Source: Nostoc piscinale CENA21 (lineage in GTDB: Bacteria > Cyanobacteriota > Cyanobacteriia > Cyanobacteriales > Nostocaceae). From it: 64,000 nt of DNA. Each line of letters starts with the position of its first letter. Position 1 is the stretch's first letter. The notes below the pieces were generated by a model. That model ran no database searches. It worked only from the letters and a program-made list of their open reading frames with translations, and was not told the origin of the DNA. The stretch covers positions 4,638,158 through 4,702,157 of the forward strand of contig NZ_CP012036.1 of the NCBI RefSeq assembly GCF_001298445.1, read 5' to 3'. Made by a program: the position numbers and the translations under genes. Of this stretch, positions 1 to 7,695 are shown in pieces.

Positions 1-2
1 CT

Positions 3-968
3 AAAGAATGTGTGCGGATGGTGCAGGAGTTGGTAGCAAAGCATGGTGAGGTGAAGTACATCATTCTCCCAACCAGTTCTGGTCTTGAACACAAGGTTTT
101 CGTCGGCCCCTTTGCCAGAAACTTTCCGCAAGCGCAGGTGTTTGTTGCGCCTCATCAATGGAGTTTTCCGTTCAACTTACCACTGAGTTGGTTAGGGTTT
201 CCCCAAAACCGGACTCAGGAACTACCAGAAGATGCTAGTCTTGCGCCGTTTGCCGATGATTTTGAGTATGAGGTGTTAGATATTAACTTGGGACGAGGTT
301 CTTTTGGGGAAGTGGCATTGTTTCACAAGCGATCGCACACCCTACTGTTAACCGATACAATCATCTCCATACCCGAAAATCCTCCGGCTATCTTGCAACT
401 AGACCCATACCCCTTGCTATTCCACGCCAGAGAAAATGCCCTCCAACCCATTGAAGATAACGCCGCAAACCGCCTTCAAGGATGGCAGCGTATTGCCTTA
501 TTTGCGATTTATTTCCGTCCCAGTGCATTAGATATAGCAGGACTCGGTGAAAGTTTTCGCGAAGCTTTACAAGCACCAAACCATTCTCGCCAAGCATACT
601 TCGGTTTATATCCATTTCGTTGGCAAGAAAATTGGCAGCAGTCATTTTATGCCCTGAGTGGTAATGGTCGTTTATTTGTCGCCCCAATTTTGCAAACTCT
701 CATTCTGCCCCAAGCACCGCAACAAGTCATCGACTGGGCTAACAAAGTTGCAAAATGGAATTTTCAACAGATTATTTCTTGTCATTTTGATGCGCCTATT
801 GCTACCACTCCCCAGCAATTCCGACAAGCATTTAGTTTCTTAGAAAAGCAGCCATCAGTCAGTTCAGAAAGTCAGCCTTGGTTAGAAAAAGACTGTCAAT
901 TCATCAAAGAACTAGAAGCAAATTTACTCAAGCAGGGTATCGCTACTCCTCCCAAAGAGAAGGTGTAA
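3..968 (+). CDS. DUF4336 family protein, 5'-truncated by window edge
   Basis: The reading frame is open to the first base of the window, so the GTG at 12 is not the true start and the N-terminus lies upstream. About 320 residues are visible. The segment with YIILPTSSGLEHKVFVGPF followed by APHQWSFP is characteristic of the cyanobacterial/plant DUF4336 family, which resembles a metallo-beta-lactamase fold. A later HKRSHTLLLTDT stretch fits the same fold. No enzymatic function is established that I can name. The C-terminal tail (after about residue 280) is low in conservation and charged. A heptamer tandem repeat follows 15 bp after the stop. Confidence 0.8.
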   Translation, partial: KECVRMVQELVAKHGEVKYIILPTSSGLEHKVFVGPFARNFPQAQVFVAPHQWSFPFNLPLSWLGFPQNRTQELPEDASLAPFADDFEYEVLDINLGRGSFGEVALFHKRSHTLLLTDTIISIPENPPAILQLDPYPLLFHARENALQPIEDNAANRLQGWQRIALFAIYFRPSALDIAGLGESFREALQAPNHSRQAYFGLYPFRWQENWQQSFYALSGNGRLFVAPILQTLILPQAPQQVIDWANKVAKWNFQQIISCHFDAPIATTPQQFRQAFSFLEKQPSVSSESQPWLEKDCQFIKELEANLLKQGIATPPKEKV

Positions 969-983
969 TAACATTGGCAAGAG

Positions 984-1011
984 GCAGGAGGCAGGAGGCA
1001 GGAGGCAGAAG
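984..1011 (+). repeat. Tandem heptamer repeat (ggcagga)x3 + variant
   Basis: Four consecutive 7-mers, three ggcagga and one ggcagaa, sit just after the DUF4336 stop. This is the short tandemly repeated repetitive (STRR) class common between genes of heterocystous cyanobacteria. Related copies are at 51440-51460. Confidence 0.85.
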
Positions 1012-1189
1012 GGAAGAGGGTTTTAGCCTCCTTTACATAGTTGGGTTTATTGATGCTTACCTACTTATCTGAAGTTGCAGAAATAGATTTTGCGTACACA
1101 ATTTTAGATTTTGAGCCAAAAAACAAAAATTAATTACAATTACGTTAATATGAGCTTGTATAAATAACTTTAGTTAACTGCGTATATAA

Positions 1190-1621
1190 ATGGATATCGC
1201 GCTGATCGTCAAATTTCTCGCGCCCTGTCTGCCATTTCTGCTCAACGTGGGTGGTAAAGTTGCAGAAGGCGCATCACAAAAAGTTGGTGAGGATGTTTGG
1301 AATAAAGCTAAAGCTATTTGGGGAAAGTTACAACCCAAAGTAGAAGCTAAGGAAGCCGCCAAAGAAGCTGCTGTGGATGTAGCACAAACTCCAGATGATG
1401 AAGATTTACAAGCAAGTTTGCGAGTGCAACTAAAAAAGATTTTGGATGCTGATACAACACTGGCTGAGGAAATCGCCCAGATTTTGCAGGCAACAAAATC
1501 TGATGATAGCTCTGTTAGCCTCAACGCTCAAGCTTACGACGAAAGTATACAGATAAATACAGCAGGTGATGTTAATCAGCCAAACTATGATTTCAGCCGA
1601 AATATCAATAGCCCAAAGTAA
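1190..1621 (+). CDS. N-terminal module of STAND ATPase (separate frame)
   Basis: 143 codons starting ATG GAT ATC. The product has a short hydrophobic helix (about residues 4-20, IVKFLAPCLPFLL), then a long charged Ala/Glu/Lys-rich helical stretch (about 40-100), then a polar Asn/Asp/Ser-rich tail ending NINSPK. I recognise this as the type of N-terminal region found in or beside cyanobacterial NB-ARC proteins, but it has no assigned function. The stop codon at 1619-1621 is preceded directly by C CCA AAG. The -1 frame is open from 1612 and runs without a stop into the NB-ARC gene, giving the natural-looking join SPK-VTNHIAVYG. It is therefore probably the N-terminus of one approximately 872-residue protein, made either by -1 frameshifting or in a version lacking a 1-nt deletion. 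Confidence 0.7.
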   Translation: MDIALIVKFLAPCLPFLLNVGGKVAEGASQKVGEDVWNKAKAIWGKLQPKVEAKEAAKEAAVDVAQTPDDEDLQASLRVQLKKILDADTTLAEEIAQILQATKSDDSSVSLNAQAYDESIQINTAGDVNQPNYDFSRNINSPK

Positions 1622-1734
1622 CTAACCACATTGCTGTTTATGGTACTGCACAGCAAGAAATAGTAGAGTGGCTAGAACGCAGTACCAAAGCTGAATCACC
1701 GGGAGTTCTCAAAGCGGGTAACTCCCCTAAAAAC

Positions 1735-3810
1735 TTGGCTTATTGGCAAGGGCGAAAAACCGAAATTGCCCAAGTTCAGCAATGGTTAACTGATGAAAAT
1801 ACCTGTTTAATTGGCATAGAAGGCATCGGTGGCACAGGTAAATCGATGCTGGCAGCGAAAATTTATGCTGAAATTGCCGGGTTCCCCAAGCGATTTTGGG
1901 CTGATGTCAGTAATGGTGAAGGTTTTAGCGATGTAGCCAGAGAAGTATTAACACAATTTGGTTTTCCTGTGCCAGAACAAGAAGCGCAGTTAGTAGAAGC
2001 GTTAGTTAGGTGTCTGCGTTCTGGGCAATTTTTACTGGTTATTGACAATCTGGAAAGTTTATTACAACCTGATCGACAGTGGGGAAGTTTATTTTACGGT
2101 GAGTTTTTCCAAACATGGATAGAATCTGGTGGTAATAGTAAGGTGTTAGTCACCACAAGGGAAAGACCGGAATTAAAAGGCTTTGCATGGCTACCCTTGA
2201 AAGGTTTGCAAGTAGATGAAGGGGTTGCACTATTAGCAGAATTGGGCATTAAAGGCGATTTAGGGGAGTTTGTGGAATTAGTAGATGGGCATCCCCTATT
2301 GTTGAGATTGGTAGCAGACTTATTAAAGGAAGAATACTCACAAGACCCGGATTTAAGCAGATTAGCAGATTTAGGCTTAGGAAATTTGCGGCAGTTATTA
2401 ACAGATTCCCAAGTGGTAGGTGTGCATCGCCGGGAAAATGTGGGGATGGTATTGGTGTTGGATGCCAGTTTTGCAAGATTGAGTGAGTTACAAAAGGCGT
2501 TATTACTGAATATTAGTGTTTATCGTGGTGCGGTTGACAGTGCCGCATCTGTGGCATTGTTGCCGGGAAGTACAGAACCAGAGATTGAAGCAGAATTAAG
2601 GAATCTGGTTAAGCGTTCTTTATTGGTAGAAAAACTTAATGGTAAGCGGCGATTTGAATTTCAGCCTGTGGTTTTGGAGTATGTGCGGTATAAAGCTGGT
2701 GAACAGACAGAAGCACATCAACGAGCCATTGACTATTATCGCTCAATTGCTAAACAATCACCTTGGACAACAAAAGACGACGTTCAAGAATACTTGGAAA
2801 TCTTTCATCACTTTTATCAGTTGCAAGATTATGATTCTGCTTTTGATGCGCTTTGGTTTTGCGATGATTTTTTAACCTTGCGGGGTTATTACATCGACCA
2901 AGTGGAATTATATGGGCAGTTAGTAAGTAAATGGGCAGAAATTGGTGATAGAGAAAATTGGAATTATCGAGCTGCTCTCACTTCATTAGGCAATGCTTAC
3001 CGTTCTCTGGGAGAGTACCAACGGGCGATTGAGTTCCACAAGCAGTCTTTGGAAATATCAAGGAAGATAGGCGATCGCAATGGTGTTGGTAATTCCTTAA
3101 TCGGTTTAGGCAATGCTTACGATTCCCTGGGAGAGTATCAACGGGCGATTGAGTTCTTCCAGCAGTCTTTGGAAATATTTAGGGAGATAGGCGCTCGCGA
3201 TGGCGTTGGTAAATCCTTAAACAATTTAGGCAATGCTTACAATTCCCTGGGAGAGTACCAACGGGCGATTGAGTTCCACCAGCAGTCTTTGGAAATCAAA
3301 AGGGAAATAGGCGATTGCAATGGCATAGGTAGTTCCTTAAACAATTTAGGCAATGCTTACAATTCCCTGGGAGAGTACCAACGGGCGATTAAGTTCTACC
3401 AGCAGTCTTTGGAAATATCAAGGGAGATTGGCGATCGCAATAGCGTTGGTAATTCCTTAATCGGTTTAGGCAATGCTTACTGTTCCCTGGGAGAGTACCA
3501 ACAGGCGATTGAGTTCTTTCAGCAGTCTTTGGAAATATCAAGGGAGATTGGCGATATTCGAGGGGAAGCGACAGTCTGGTTTAATTTAGGTTTGACATTA
3601 GAAAAAGTCAACCGAGAATCAGACGCGCTTGGTGCTTATCGCAATGCTCGTGAACTATTTCAAAAAATGGAACTTGATGCTTATGTACAACGTTGCAACA
3701 ATAAAATCGAGCGAATTTCGCAACCACAAACGCTTGTAGTTTCTCTCCGTGGTTTTTGGGGGTGGTTGCGGCGGTTGTGGCGTTGGCTTCGCTCTTGGTT
3801 GCGGCGGTGA
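1735..3810 (+). CDS. NB-ARC/TPR STAND-family ATPase
   Basis: The protein has an NB-ARC-type NTPase core with a Walker A motif IEGIGGTGKSM near residue 28 and a Walker B region LLVIDNLESLL near residue 100. Next come VLVTTRERPEL and a HPLLLRL motif typical of STAND ATPases, a winged-helix region, and then five near-identical 40-residue tetratricopeptide repeats (about residues 415-620). The C-terminus is Trp/Arg rich. The only in-frame start is a weak TTG at 1735, inside the WQGRK region that normally lies well inside such proteins. The frame is open back to 1612, which supports fusion with the preceding module. STAND ATPases generally sense a ligand through the repeats and oligomerise to activate an N-terminal effector; in bacteria several are anti-phage. 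That role is inferred here. Confidence 0.85.
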   Translation: MAYWQGRKTEIAQVQQWLTDENTCLIGIEGIGGTGKSMLAAKIYAEIAGFPKRFWADVSNGEGFSDVAREVLTQFGFPVPEQEAQLVEALVRCLRSGQFLLVIDNLESLLQPDRQWGSLFYGEFFQTWIESGGNSKVLVTTRERPELKGFAWLPLKGLQVDEGVALLAELGIKGDLGEFVELVDGHPLLLRLVADLLKEEYSQDPDLSRLADLGLGNLRQLLTDSQVVGVHRRENVGMVLVLDASFARLSELQKALLLNISVYRGAVDSAASVALLPGSTEPEIEAELRNLVKRSLLVEKLNGKRRFEFQPVVLEYVRYKAGEQTEAHQRAIDYYRSIAKQSPWTTKDDVQEYLEIFHHFYQLQDYDSAFDALWFCDDFLTLRGYYIDQVELYGQLVSKWAEIGDRENWNYRAALTSLGNAYRSLGEYQRAIEFHKQSLEISRKIGDRNGVGNSLIGLGNAYDSLGEYQRAIEFFQQSLEIFREIGARDGVGKSLNNLGNAYNSLGEYQRAIEFHQQSLEIKREIGDCNGIGSSLNNLGNAYNSLGEYQRAIKFYQQSLEISREIGDRNSVGNSLIGLGNAYCSLGEYQQAIEFFQQSLEISREIGDIRGEATVWFNLGLTLEKVNRESDALGAYRNARELFQKMELDAYVQRCNNKIERISQPQTLVVSLRGFWGWLRRLWRWLRSWLRR
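2989..3588 (+). repeat. Five 120-bp tandem TPR-encoding repeats
   Basis: The phrase ggcaatgcttac followed by ctgggagagtaccaa recurs every 120 bp (near 2989, 3109, 3229, 3349, 3469). The units are nearly identical at the DNA level, and synonymous positions are conserved as well. This suggests recent unit expansion or gene conversion. Several units contain the gcgatcgc HIP1 octamer at the same place. Confidence 0.9.
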
Positions 3811-3869
3811 CTTTATCTCACGCAGAGTCGCAGAGCCACAGAGAAGAAACTTTATAGAGATACTATTTA

Positions 3870-4412
3870 ATGAATTTCAAGCCAAAAGAACTGATCATCA
3901 CCAAACTGGAGCAGGGATTACCCGCTATTACTCCAGCCTTTGGTGCAGCGTTAGCAGAAGCTTGTGCTGTTTGCTTGAATGATCAAGGAAATATCCAAGG
4001 TGTAGAACTTCAAGTTCAAGGAGACTTAACAGATGTTTTCAAAATTTATTGGCAAGAAGTCACAGATCAAATGTTGCGATGTTGGAATGACAATGAATAC
4101 ACTACAGAACAGGCAGCCTATGGAATTACCCTGTTAATCATTCAAGAACTTACTGAATATACAGTTGTCGAACGTTCTCGCAGAGGAACTGGATTTGATT
4201 ACTGGTTAGGCAAAAAAGGTGACAATAATCAACTGCCATTCCAAAATGCAGTTAGGTTAGAAGTCTCAGCCATCCGTCAGGGTGATGACAGTAAGATAAA
4301 AGCTAGAGCTAAACAAAAATTGGAGCAAGTAAACTCTGTTGATAGTAGTCTACCAGTTTACATTGTGATTGTTGAGTTTAGTAAACCTTTGTGTTTTGTA
4401 ATGAAAAAATGA
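3870..4412 (+). CDS. Uncharacterised protein, possible PD-(D/E)XK-like fold
   Basis: 180 residues starting ATG AAT TTC, 59 bp after the STAND gene; the spacer holds an acgcagagtcgcagagccacagag-type interspersed repeat. The C-terminal half contains GTGFDYWLGKK (about residue 108) followed by RLEVSAIRQG (about 130), then a Lys/Arg-rich helix and a hydrophobic strand VYIVIVEFSKP. The spaced acidic residues (D...ExS) on strands recall PD-(D/E)XK nuclease-like folds, but this is only pattern resemblance; no family is assigned. Its last codons overlap the next gene by ATGA, so the two are probably translationally coupled. Confidence 0.65.
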   Translation: MNFKPKELIITKLEQGLPAITPAFGAALAEACAVCLNDQGNIQGVELQVQGDLTDVFKIYWQEVTDQMLRCWNDNEYTTEQAAYGITLLIIQELTEYTVVERSRRGTGFDYWLGKKGDNNQLPFQNAVRLEVSAIRQGDDSKIKARAKQKLEQVNSVDSSLPVYIVIVEFSKPLCFVMKK

Positions 4413-4780
4413 ACCAGATTCAAGATTTACATAAACAAGCAATGGATTTAGCTGAAATGGCACAAGTTGCTAAACTCAAAGGCGACTCTGTTTTAGCTTT
4501 ACAACTCTCTAAACAAGCATTTGAAAAAGAACGGTTAGCAGCAGAATTAATTGTCAATAATTTTGCAGCAGAACCTACACGTTCAGTCTTACATCGTAGT
4601 GCCGCAACTTTAGCAATTGACTGTGGAGAAATTGCAGCAGCAGAACGTTTAATTGCCGTAGCTTTATCAGGCAATCCGCCTCAAGAGATTGCCGAAGAAC
4701 TCAAGGATTTATTTGTGCAGATTAACATTGATAAATATTTTGCACGTCGTGGTATTGAATTTGATTCAGCCAAACTATAG
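4409..4780 (+). CDS. Small helical protein coupled to upstream gene
   Basis: I chose the ATG at 4409, which shares ATGA with the stop of the preceding gene; an in-frame GTG at 4391 is less likely. The 123-residue product is rich in Ala/Leu/Glu and looks all-helical (TPR-like hairpins). It includes a motif SAATLAIDCGEIAAAERLIAVALSG around residues 65-90 and GNPPQEIAEELKDL after it. No known function. The overlap with the upstream gene suggests a two-protein cassette. A fragment of its 5' end is duplicated at 5607. Confidence 0.65.
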   Translation: MNQIQDLHKQAMDLAEMAQVAKLKGDSVLALQLSKQAFEKERLAAELIVNNFAAEPTRSVLHRSAATLAIDCGEIAAAERLIAVALSGNPPQEIAEELKDLFVQINIDKYFARRGIEFDSAKL

Positions 4781-4821
4781 TTATAGGCTTTATTGCCTAG
4801 CAAGGAATTTTAGAATTTAAT

Positions 4822-4901
4822 TATTAACCGAGAATCAAACGCACTGAGCAATCTCAATGCCCCTGAACCGCCGTAGTTTTTGGGGGTGGTTTCGGCGGTA
4901 A
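4822..4901 (+). repeat. Degenerate copy of the 3' end of the STAND/TPR gene
   Basis: Segments such as aaccgagaatcaaacgcact and gtagtttttgggggtggttt closely match parts of the end of the NB-ARC/TPR gene (around 3609-3640 and 3738-3780), with the intervening sequence shortened. This is a decayed duplicate with no open frame. Confidence 0.6.
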
Positions 4902-4960
4902 ACAAAATCCATTCACGTATAATTAATATAAGCTGTTAATTTTCAACGTCTTAATCACCT

Positions 4961-5185
4961 ATGTAAAAACTAGAAATAGAACTTGATCAAGAAACATTTG
5001 CCAAAATCAACCAATTGGCACAAACCTATAATTGTCAAGTGTCAGACTTAATTGCAGCCATGATTGGGCATCTCACTCAACCTGAAATTCTTAATGATAA
5101 ATTTATCGGTAAATGGGCTGATGACGCTGAATTAGTTGATGAAATGGTTGCAGATATTTTAAAACACAGGAATTATAGAAATTAA
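4961..5185 (+). pseudogene. VapB-like antitoxin remnant with stop at codon 2
   Basis: Reading from ATG at 4961, the second codon is TAA. The following 72 codons are open and encode a plausible small antitoxin: KLEIELDQETFAKINQLAQ, then VSDLIAAMIGHL, then an acidic C-terminus, ending in TAA at 5183. A single G-to-T change (GAA to TAA) would explain the break. No good alternative start exists before an internal TTG. It sits just ahead of a broken PIN-domain gene, the usual antitoxin-toxin order. Confidence 0.65.
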
Positions 5186-5193
5186 AGTTAGGT

Positions 5194-5585
5194 GTGAGAA
5201 AATCTTTAATTGATAATTTTAAAATTAATGCTAAATCTATTACTTATAGAGCTATATGGACACAGAACACAATTTTTGTGATTACTGTTTCCGAAATCAT
5301 CAAGGGATGGAGGAAAACAAATCGAAATGATCGCATTCAAGAGTTTTTAGCAGATTTGTCTCTACTATAAATCTTGCCTTGCCTTTAGACCACAGATGTG
5401 CAGAATTTTCAGGTTTGATTCAAGCGGATTTAGAAACATCAGGACAACCAATCGGATTAGCAGATGTCTTAATAGCTGTTACAGCGATCGCAAACAACTT
5501 AGTTTTAGTCACAGGTAATACTAAACATTATCAAAAAATCCAAGAGTTAGGATACGCTTTAGTAATCGATAATTGGCGAGAATGA
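5194..5585 (+). pseudogene. PIN-domain (VapC-like) toxin remnant, truncated and frameshifted
   Basis: The first frame (5194-5370) encodes NTIFVITVSEIIKGWRKT, a PIN-domain middle region with the acidic residue in VSE. It ends at TAA. The frame containing 5379-5585 then continues with LPLDHRCAEFSGLIQADL, GLADVLIAVTAIA and VTGNTKHY, the C-terminal half with the catalytic Asp of GLAD. The N-terminal LLDTN motif carrying the first catalytic Asp is absent. PIN toxins are Mg-dependent RNases; this copy cannot be active. Together with the upstream antitoxin remnant it is a dead VapBC-type module. Confidence 0.75.
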
Positions 5586-5606
5586 GTTTTTTTGATTCAT
5601 AGTCAT

Positions 5607-5710
5607 AATGAACCAGATTCAATATTTACATAAATAAGCAATGGATTTAGAGGAATTGTAAGATTGAATCATTAACCGAGAATCAAACGCACTGAGCGAT
5701 CGCAATGCTG
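5607..5710 (+). repeat. Degenerate copy of the 4409 gene start and TPR gene tail
   Basis: atgaaccagattcaatatt at 5607 repeats the first codons of the gene at 4409, but an in-frame TAA follows after eight codons. It is followed by attaaccgagaatcaaacg, the same TPR-gene tail fragment seen at 4822. The block therefore carries at least two decayed duplicates of the upstream locus. Confidence 0.65.
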
Positions 5711-5738
5711 GTGAAATGGTATTACTACCTAAAAGGTA

Positions 5739-6330
5739 TTAGTTAAGTGGTGGCTGAAGTTCTAGTTTCCTCAGAGATGGACAGTAATATCCGGCGATTT
5801 CTTTAGCGATCGCATCCGGTCGGGAAATATTATCTGAATTAAGAAAGACAATTACGGTAATTTTGTCATCTATAAAGCGAGTGATATTGCTGGCAAATCC
5901 TAAAATTTCCCCATTATGTCCGACTACTCGGCGATCGCCATAATTCAATACCTGCCAACCCAACCCTGCTATATATCTCAACTTATCCCAATTATCGCCT
6001 CGTTTTGGAGGATGAGGAGTCCACATCGTTTCTAGGGTTGATTTTTTTGGCGATCGCTTCCTCTAGCGAAATTACCCCTTCCTCTACCAACATCATAGTA
6101 GCTGTGGCGGTAAATGTTTTGCCCACAGAAGCAATTTCATAAACTGTGCGTTCGGTTGCTGGTACAGAATGTTCGACATTTGCCAAGCCATAGCCTTTAA
6201 CTAAAACAGGTTCGCCTTCTTGGATAACTGCAACTGACAGTCCAGGAATTTGGTTTTTAGCCATTGTGGCTTGAATATAGTCGTCAACCATGATTGATCT
6301 AATACTATTTTGGATTTTAGATTTTGCCAA
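5739..6330 (-). pseudogene. Beta-lactamase-family serine hydrolase with internal deletion
   Basis: The N-terminal part (6330 down to about 6040) encodes GLSVAVIQEGEPVLVKGYG and the catalytic SxxK motif in ASVGKTF, typical of class C beta-lactamase/penicillin-binding-like hydrolases. The C-terminal part (5739-6026) has WTPHPPK, GLGWQVL and the HNGEILGF (HxG, third motif) segment. The middle approximately 150-200 residues, including the YxN motif, are missing and the two parts are in different frames. The junction lies near 6040-6055, beside a HIP1 site and a run of A (coding strand). Family length is usually about 350-400 residues, so this is a deletion pseudogene. Confidence 0.8.
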
Positions 6331-6597
6331 AAGTGCGGGGGTTTCCCCTTTTGAGTTATGTTTTTAAATACAGTAAATCGATAAAGTTAGTGATGTATGT
6401 TTAACTGTAGCAAGGATTTTAGGGTTTACATCTATATCAGGTTTTTCGTGAAATGGTATGAGTTAAAATAACTGTGAAAGTTTAGCCAAAATACTCATAG
6501 ATTAATAATCACTGCCAACCAATTCCCCATACAGCTTTATGGCTGTGATATTATGGGAGACTGCTGCATATATTTAGAAAAACTAGAAAAATAGATC

Positions 6598-6867
6598 ATG
6601 GCTCTGACGCAACAGCGCAAACAAGAAATAATTTCCAACTTCCAAGTTCACGAAACCGATACTGGTTCAGCTGATGTCCAAATCGCAATGTTGACCGAGC
6701 GAATTAACCGCCTCAGCGAACACCTCCAAGCTAATAAAAAAGACCACTCTTCCCGACGTGGTTTGCTTAAGCTTATTGGTCATCGTAAACGCCTGCTGGC
6801 TTATCTCCAACAAGAAAATCGGGAAAAATATCAAGCTTTGATTGCTCGCCTTGGTATTCGTGGATAG
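6598..6867 (+). CDS. rpsO: 30S ribosomal protein S15
   Basis: The 89-residue product is full length for S15 and starts ATG GCT CTG. It carries the family features: an N-terminal helix (QQRKQEIISNFQVHETDTGS), the ERINRLSEHL helix, the conserved HSSRRGLLKLIGHRKRLLAYL segment that binds 16S rRNA, and the C-terminal YQALIARLGIRG. S15 is a primary binder of the 16S central domain. The leader contains a small acagc/gctgt hairpin about 55 nt upstream that could be part of an autoregulatory structure, although this was not resolved. The PAM68 gene follows by 12 nt and is probably cotranscribed. Confidence 0.97.
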   Translation: MALTQQRKQEIISNFQVHETDTGSADVQIAMLTERINRLSEHLQANKKDHSSRRGLLKLIGHRKRLLAYLQQENREKYQALIARLGIRG

Positions 6868-6879
6868 GGACTATCGCTT

Positions 6880-7348
6880 ATGTCTGCTGAAGAATCTGAA
6901 CGCAGTCGTTTGCCTTTTGAACCGAACAAAAAAACGCCAAAAATCTGTAAAAGTTCAAAAAAATCCGATCAAGTCCAATAATCCCGCAGAATCAGCCAGC
7001 CAGAAACAGCCATTTACAAAAGAAGAAATGGCTATTCCCCAAGTGGTGAGTCAGCGGATGATTCGGCGAGTGGCATTTTTTTGTGGTGTCCCCACAGCTT
7101 TAGGGATTACTACATTAGTAGTTAGCTATCTACTGGCGACGCAAGCCCAAATCAAATTAGCTCCTGTTGCCGTATTACTGGTTAATATGGGGCTATTTGG
7201 TTTAGGTGTGCTAGGCATTACTTACGGCGTTCTTTCAGCCTCTTGGGATGAAGAAAGACCTGGAGGTTTACTCGGAATCAGCGAGTTTTCCACCAATTTC
7301 GGACGTATGGTAGCGGTTTGGCGCGAAACTCGACAAAAGAACCTCTGA
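6880..7348 (+). pseudogene. PAM68-family (DUF3464) PSII assembly protein, frameshifted at A7
   Basis: The natural start is ATG at 6880 (MSAEESERSRLPFEPNKK), 12 nt after rpsO. That frame hits a stop soon after, while the rest of the protein is one frame away: EEMAIPQVVSQRM, two membrane helices (about VAFFCGVPTALGITTLVVSY and APVAVLLVNMGLFGLGVLGI), then SASWDEERPGGLLG. Removing one A from the A7 run in the Asn-Lys-Lys codons (about 6925-6931) restores a 155-codon frame. PAM68 proteins assist photosystem II assembly in thylakoids. Loss would be surprising in a phototroph, so a sequence error or slippage rescue is likely. An internal ATG at 7028 could also start a shortened form. Confidence 0.8.
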
Positions 7349-7695
7349 TAATTGGCGCTCAGGTATTCAGATAACTCAGTATTGGGTAATTTACGTGTAA
7401 ATGTTGAAGTTAAAGTTATATAACTTCAACATTGCTAATCCAGAAATCTACTATCTGATGTCACTCAATATTCAGTAGTTCCAAGACTGAGCGCCTTATT
7501 TTTTATATAGATGTTGCCAAGGTAATTAGGATATCAGTAAACATGAACGGCAGCAAAAGACTTCTAGCTCTGTAACTTATAGCCTAATAAATGTTAATTT
7601 CTCATCATTAAAAATTACGCGCAACACTGAGAAGTACGACAATATAGTTAAGCTTATTCAATTGATATTTCACTCAAATCATTAGGTAATTAAAA
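7349..7695. other. Intergenic region before DAHP synthase
   Basis: No ORF worth calling is present. The region holds a 13-bp perfect inverted repeat (next entry) and AT-rich sequence that should contain the promoter of the DAHP synthase gene. Confidence 0.6.
7400..7433. promoter_or_regulatory. 13-bp perfect inverted repeat, hairpin
   Basis: aatgttgaagtta and taacttcaacatt flank an 8-nt loop. There is no U-tract on either strand, so it is not a clear intrinsic terminator. It lies about 50 nt after PAM68 and about 260 nt before aroF, and may be a weak terminator, a processing site or an operator. Confidence 0.5.

Noticed and set aside
6842..6879. TTG start for the PAM68 ORF inside rpsO
   Set aside because: It would overlap rpsO and encode non-conserved residues; the ATG at 6880 in the other frame matches the family N-terminus better.
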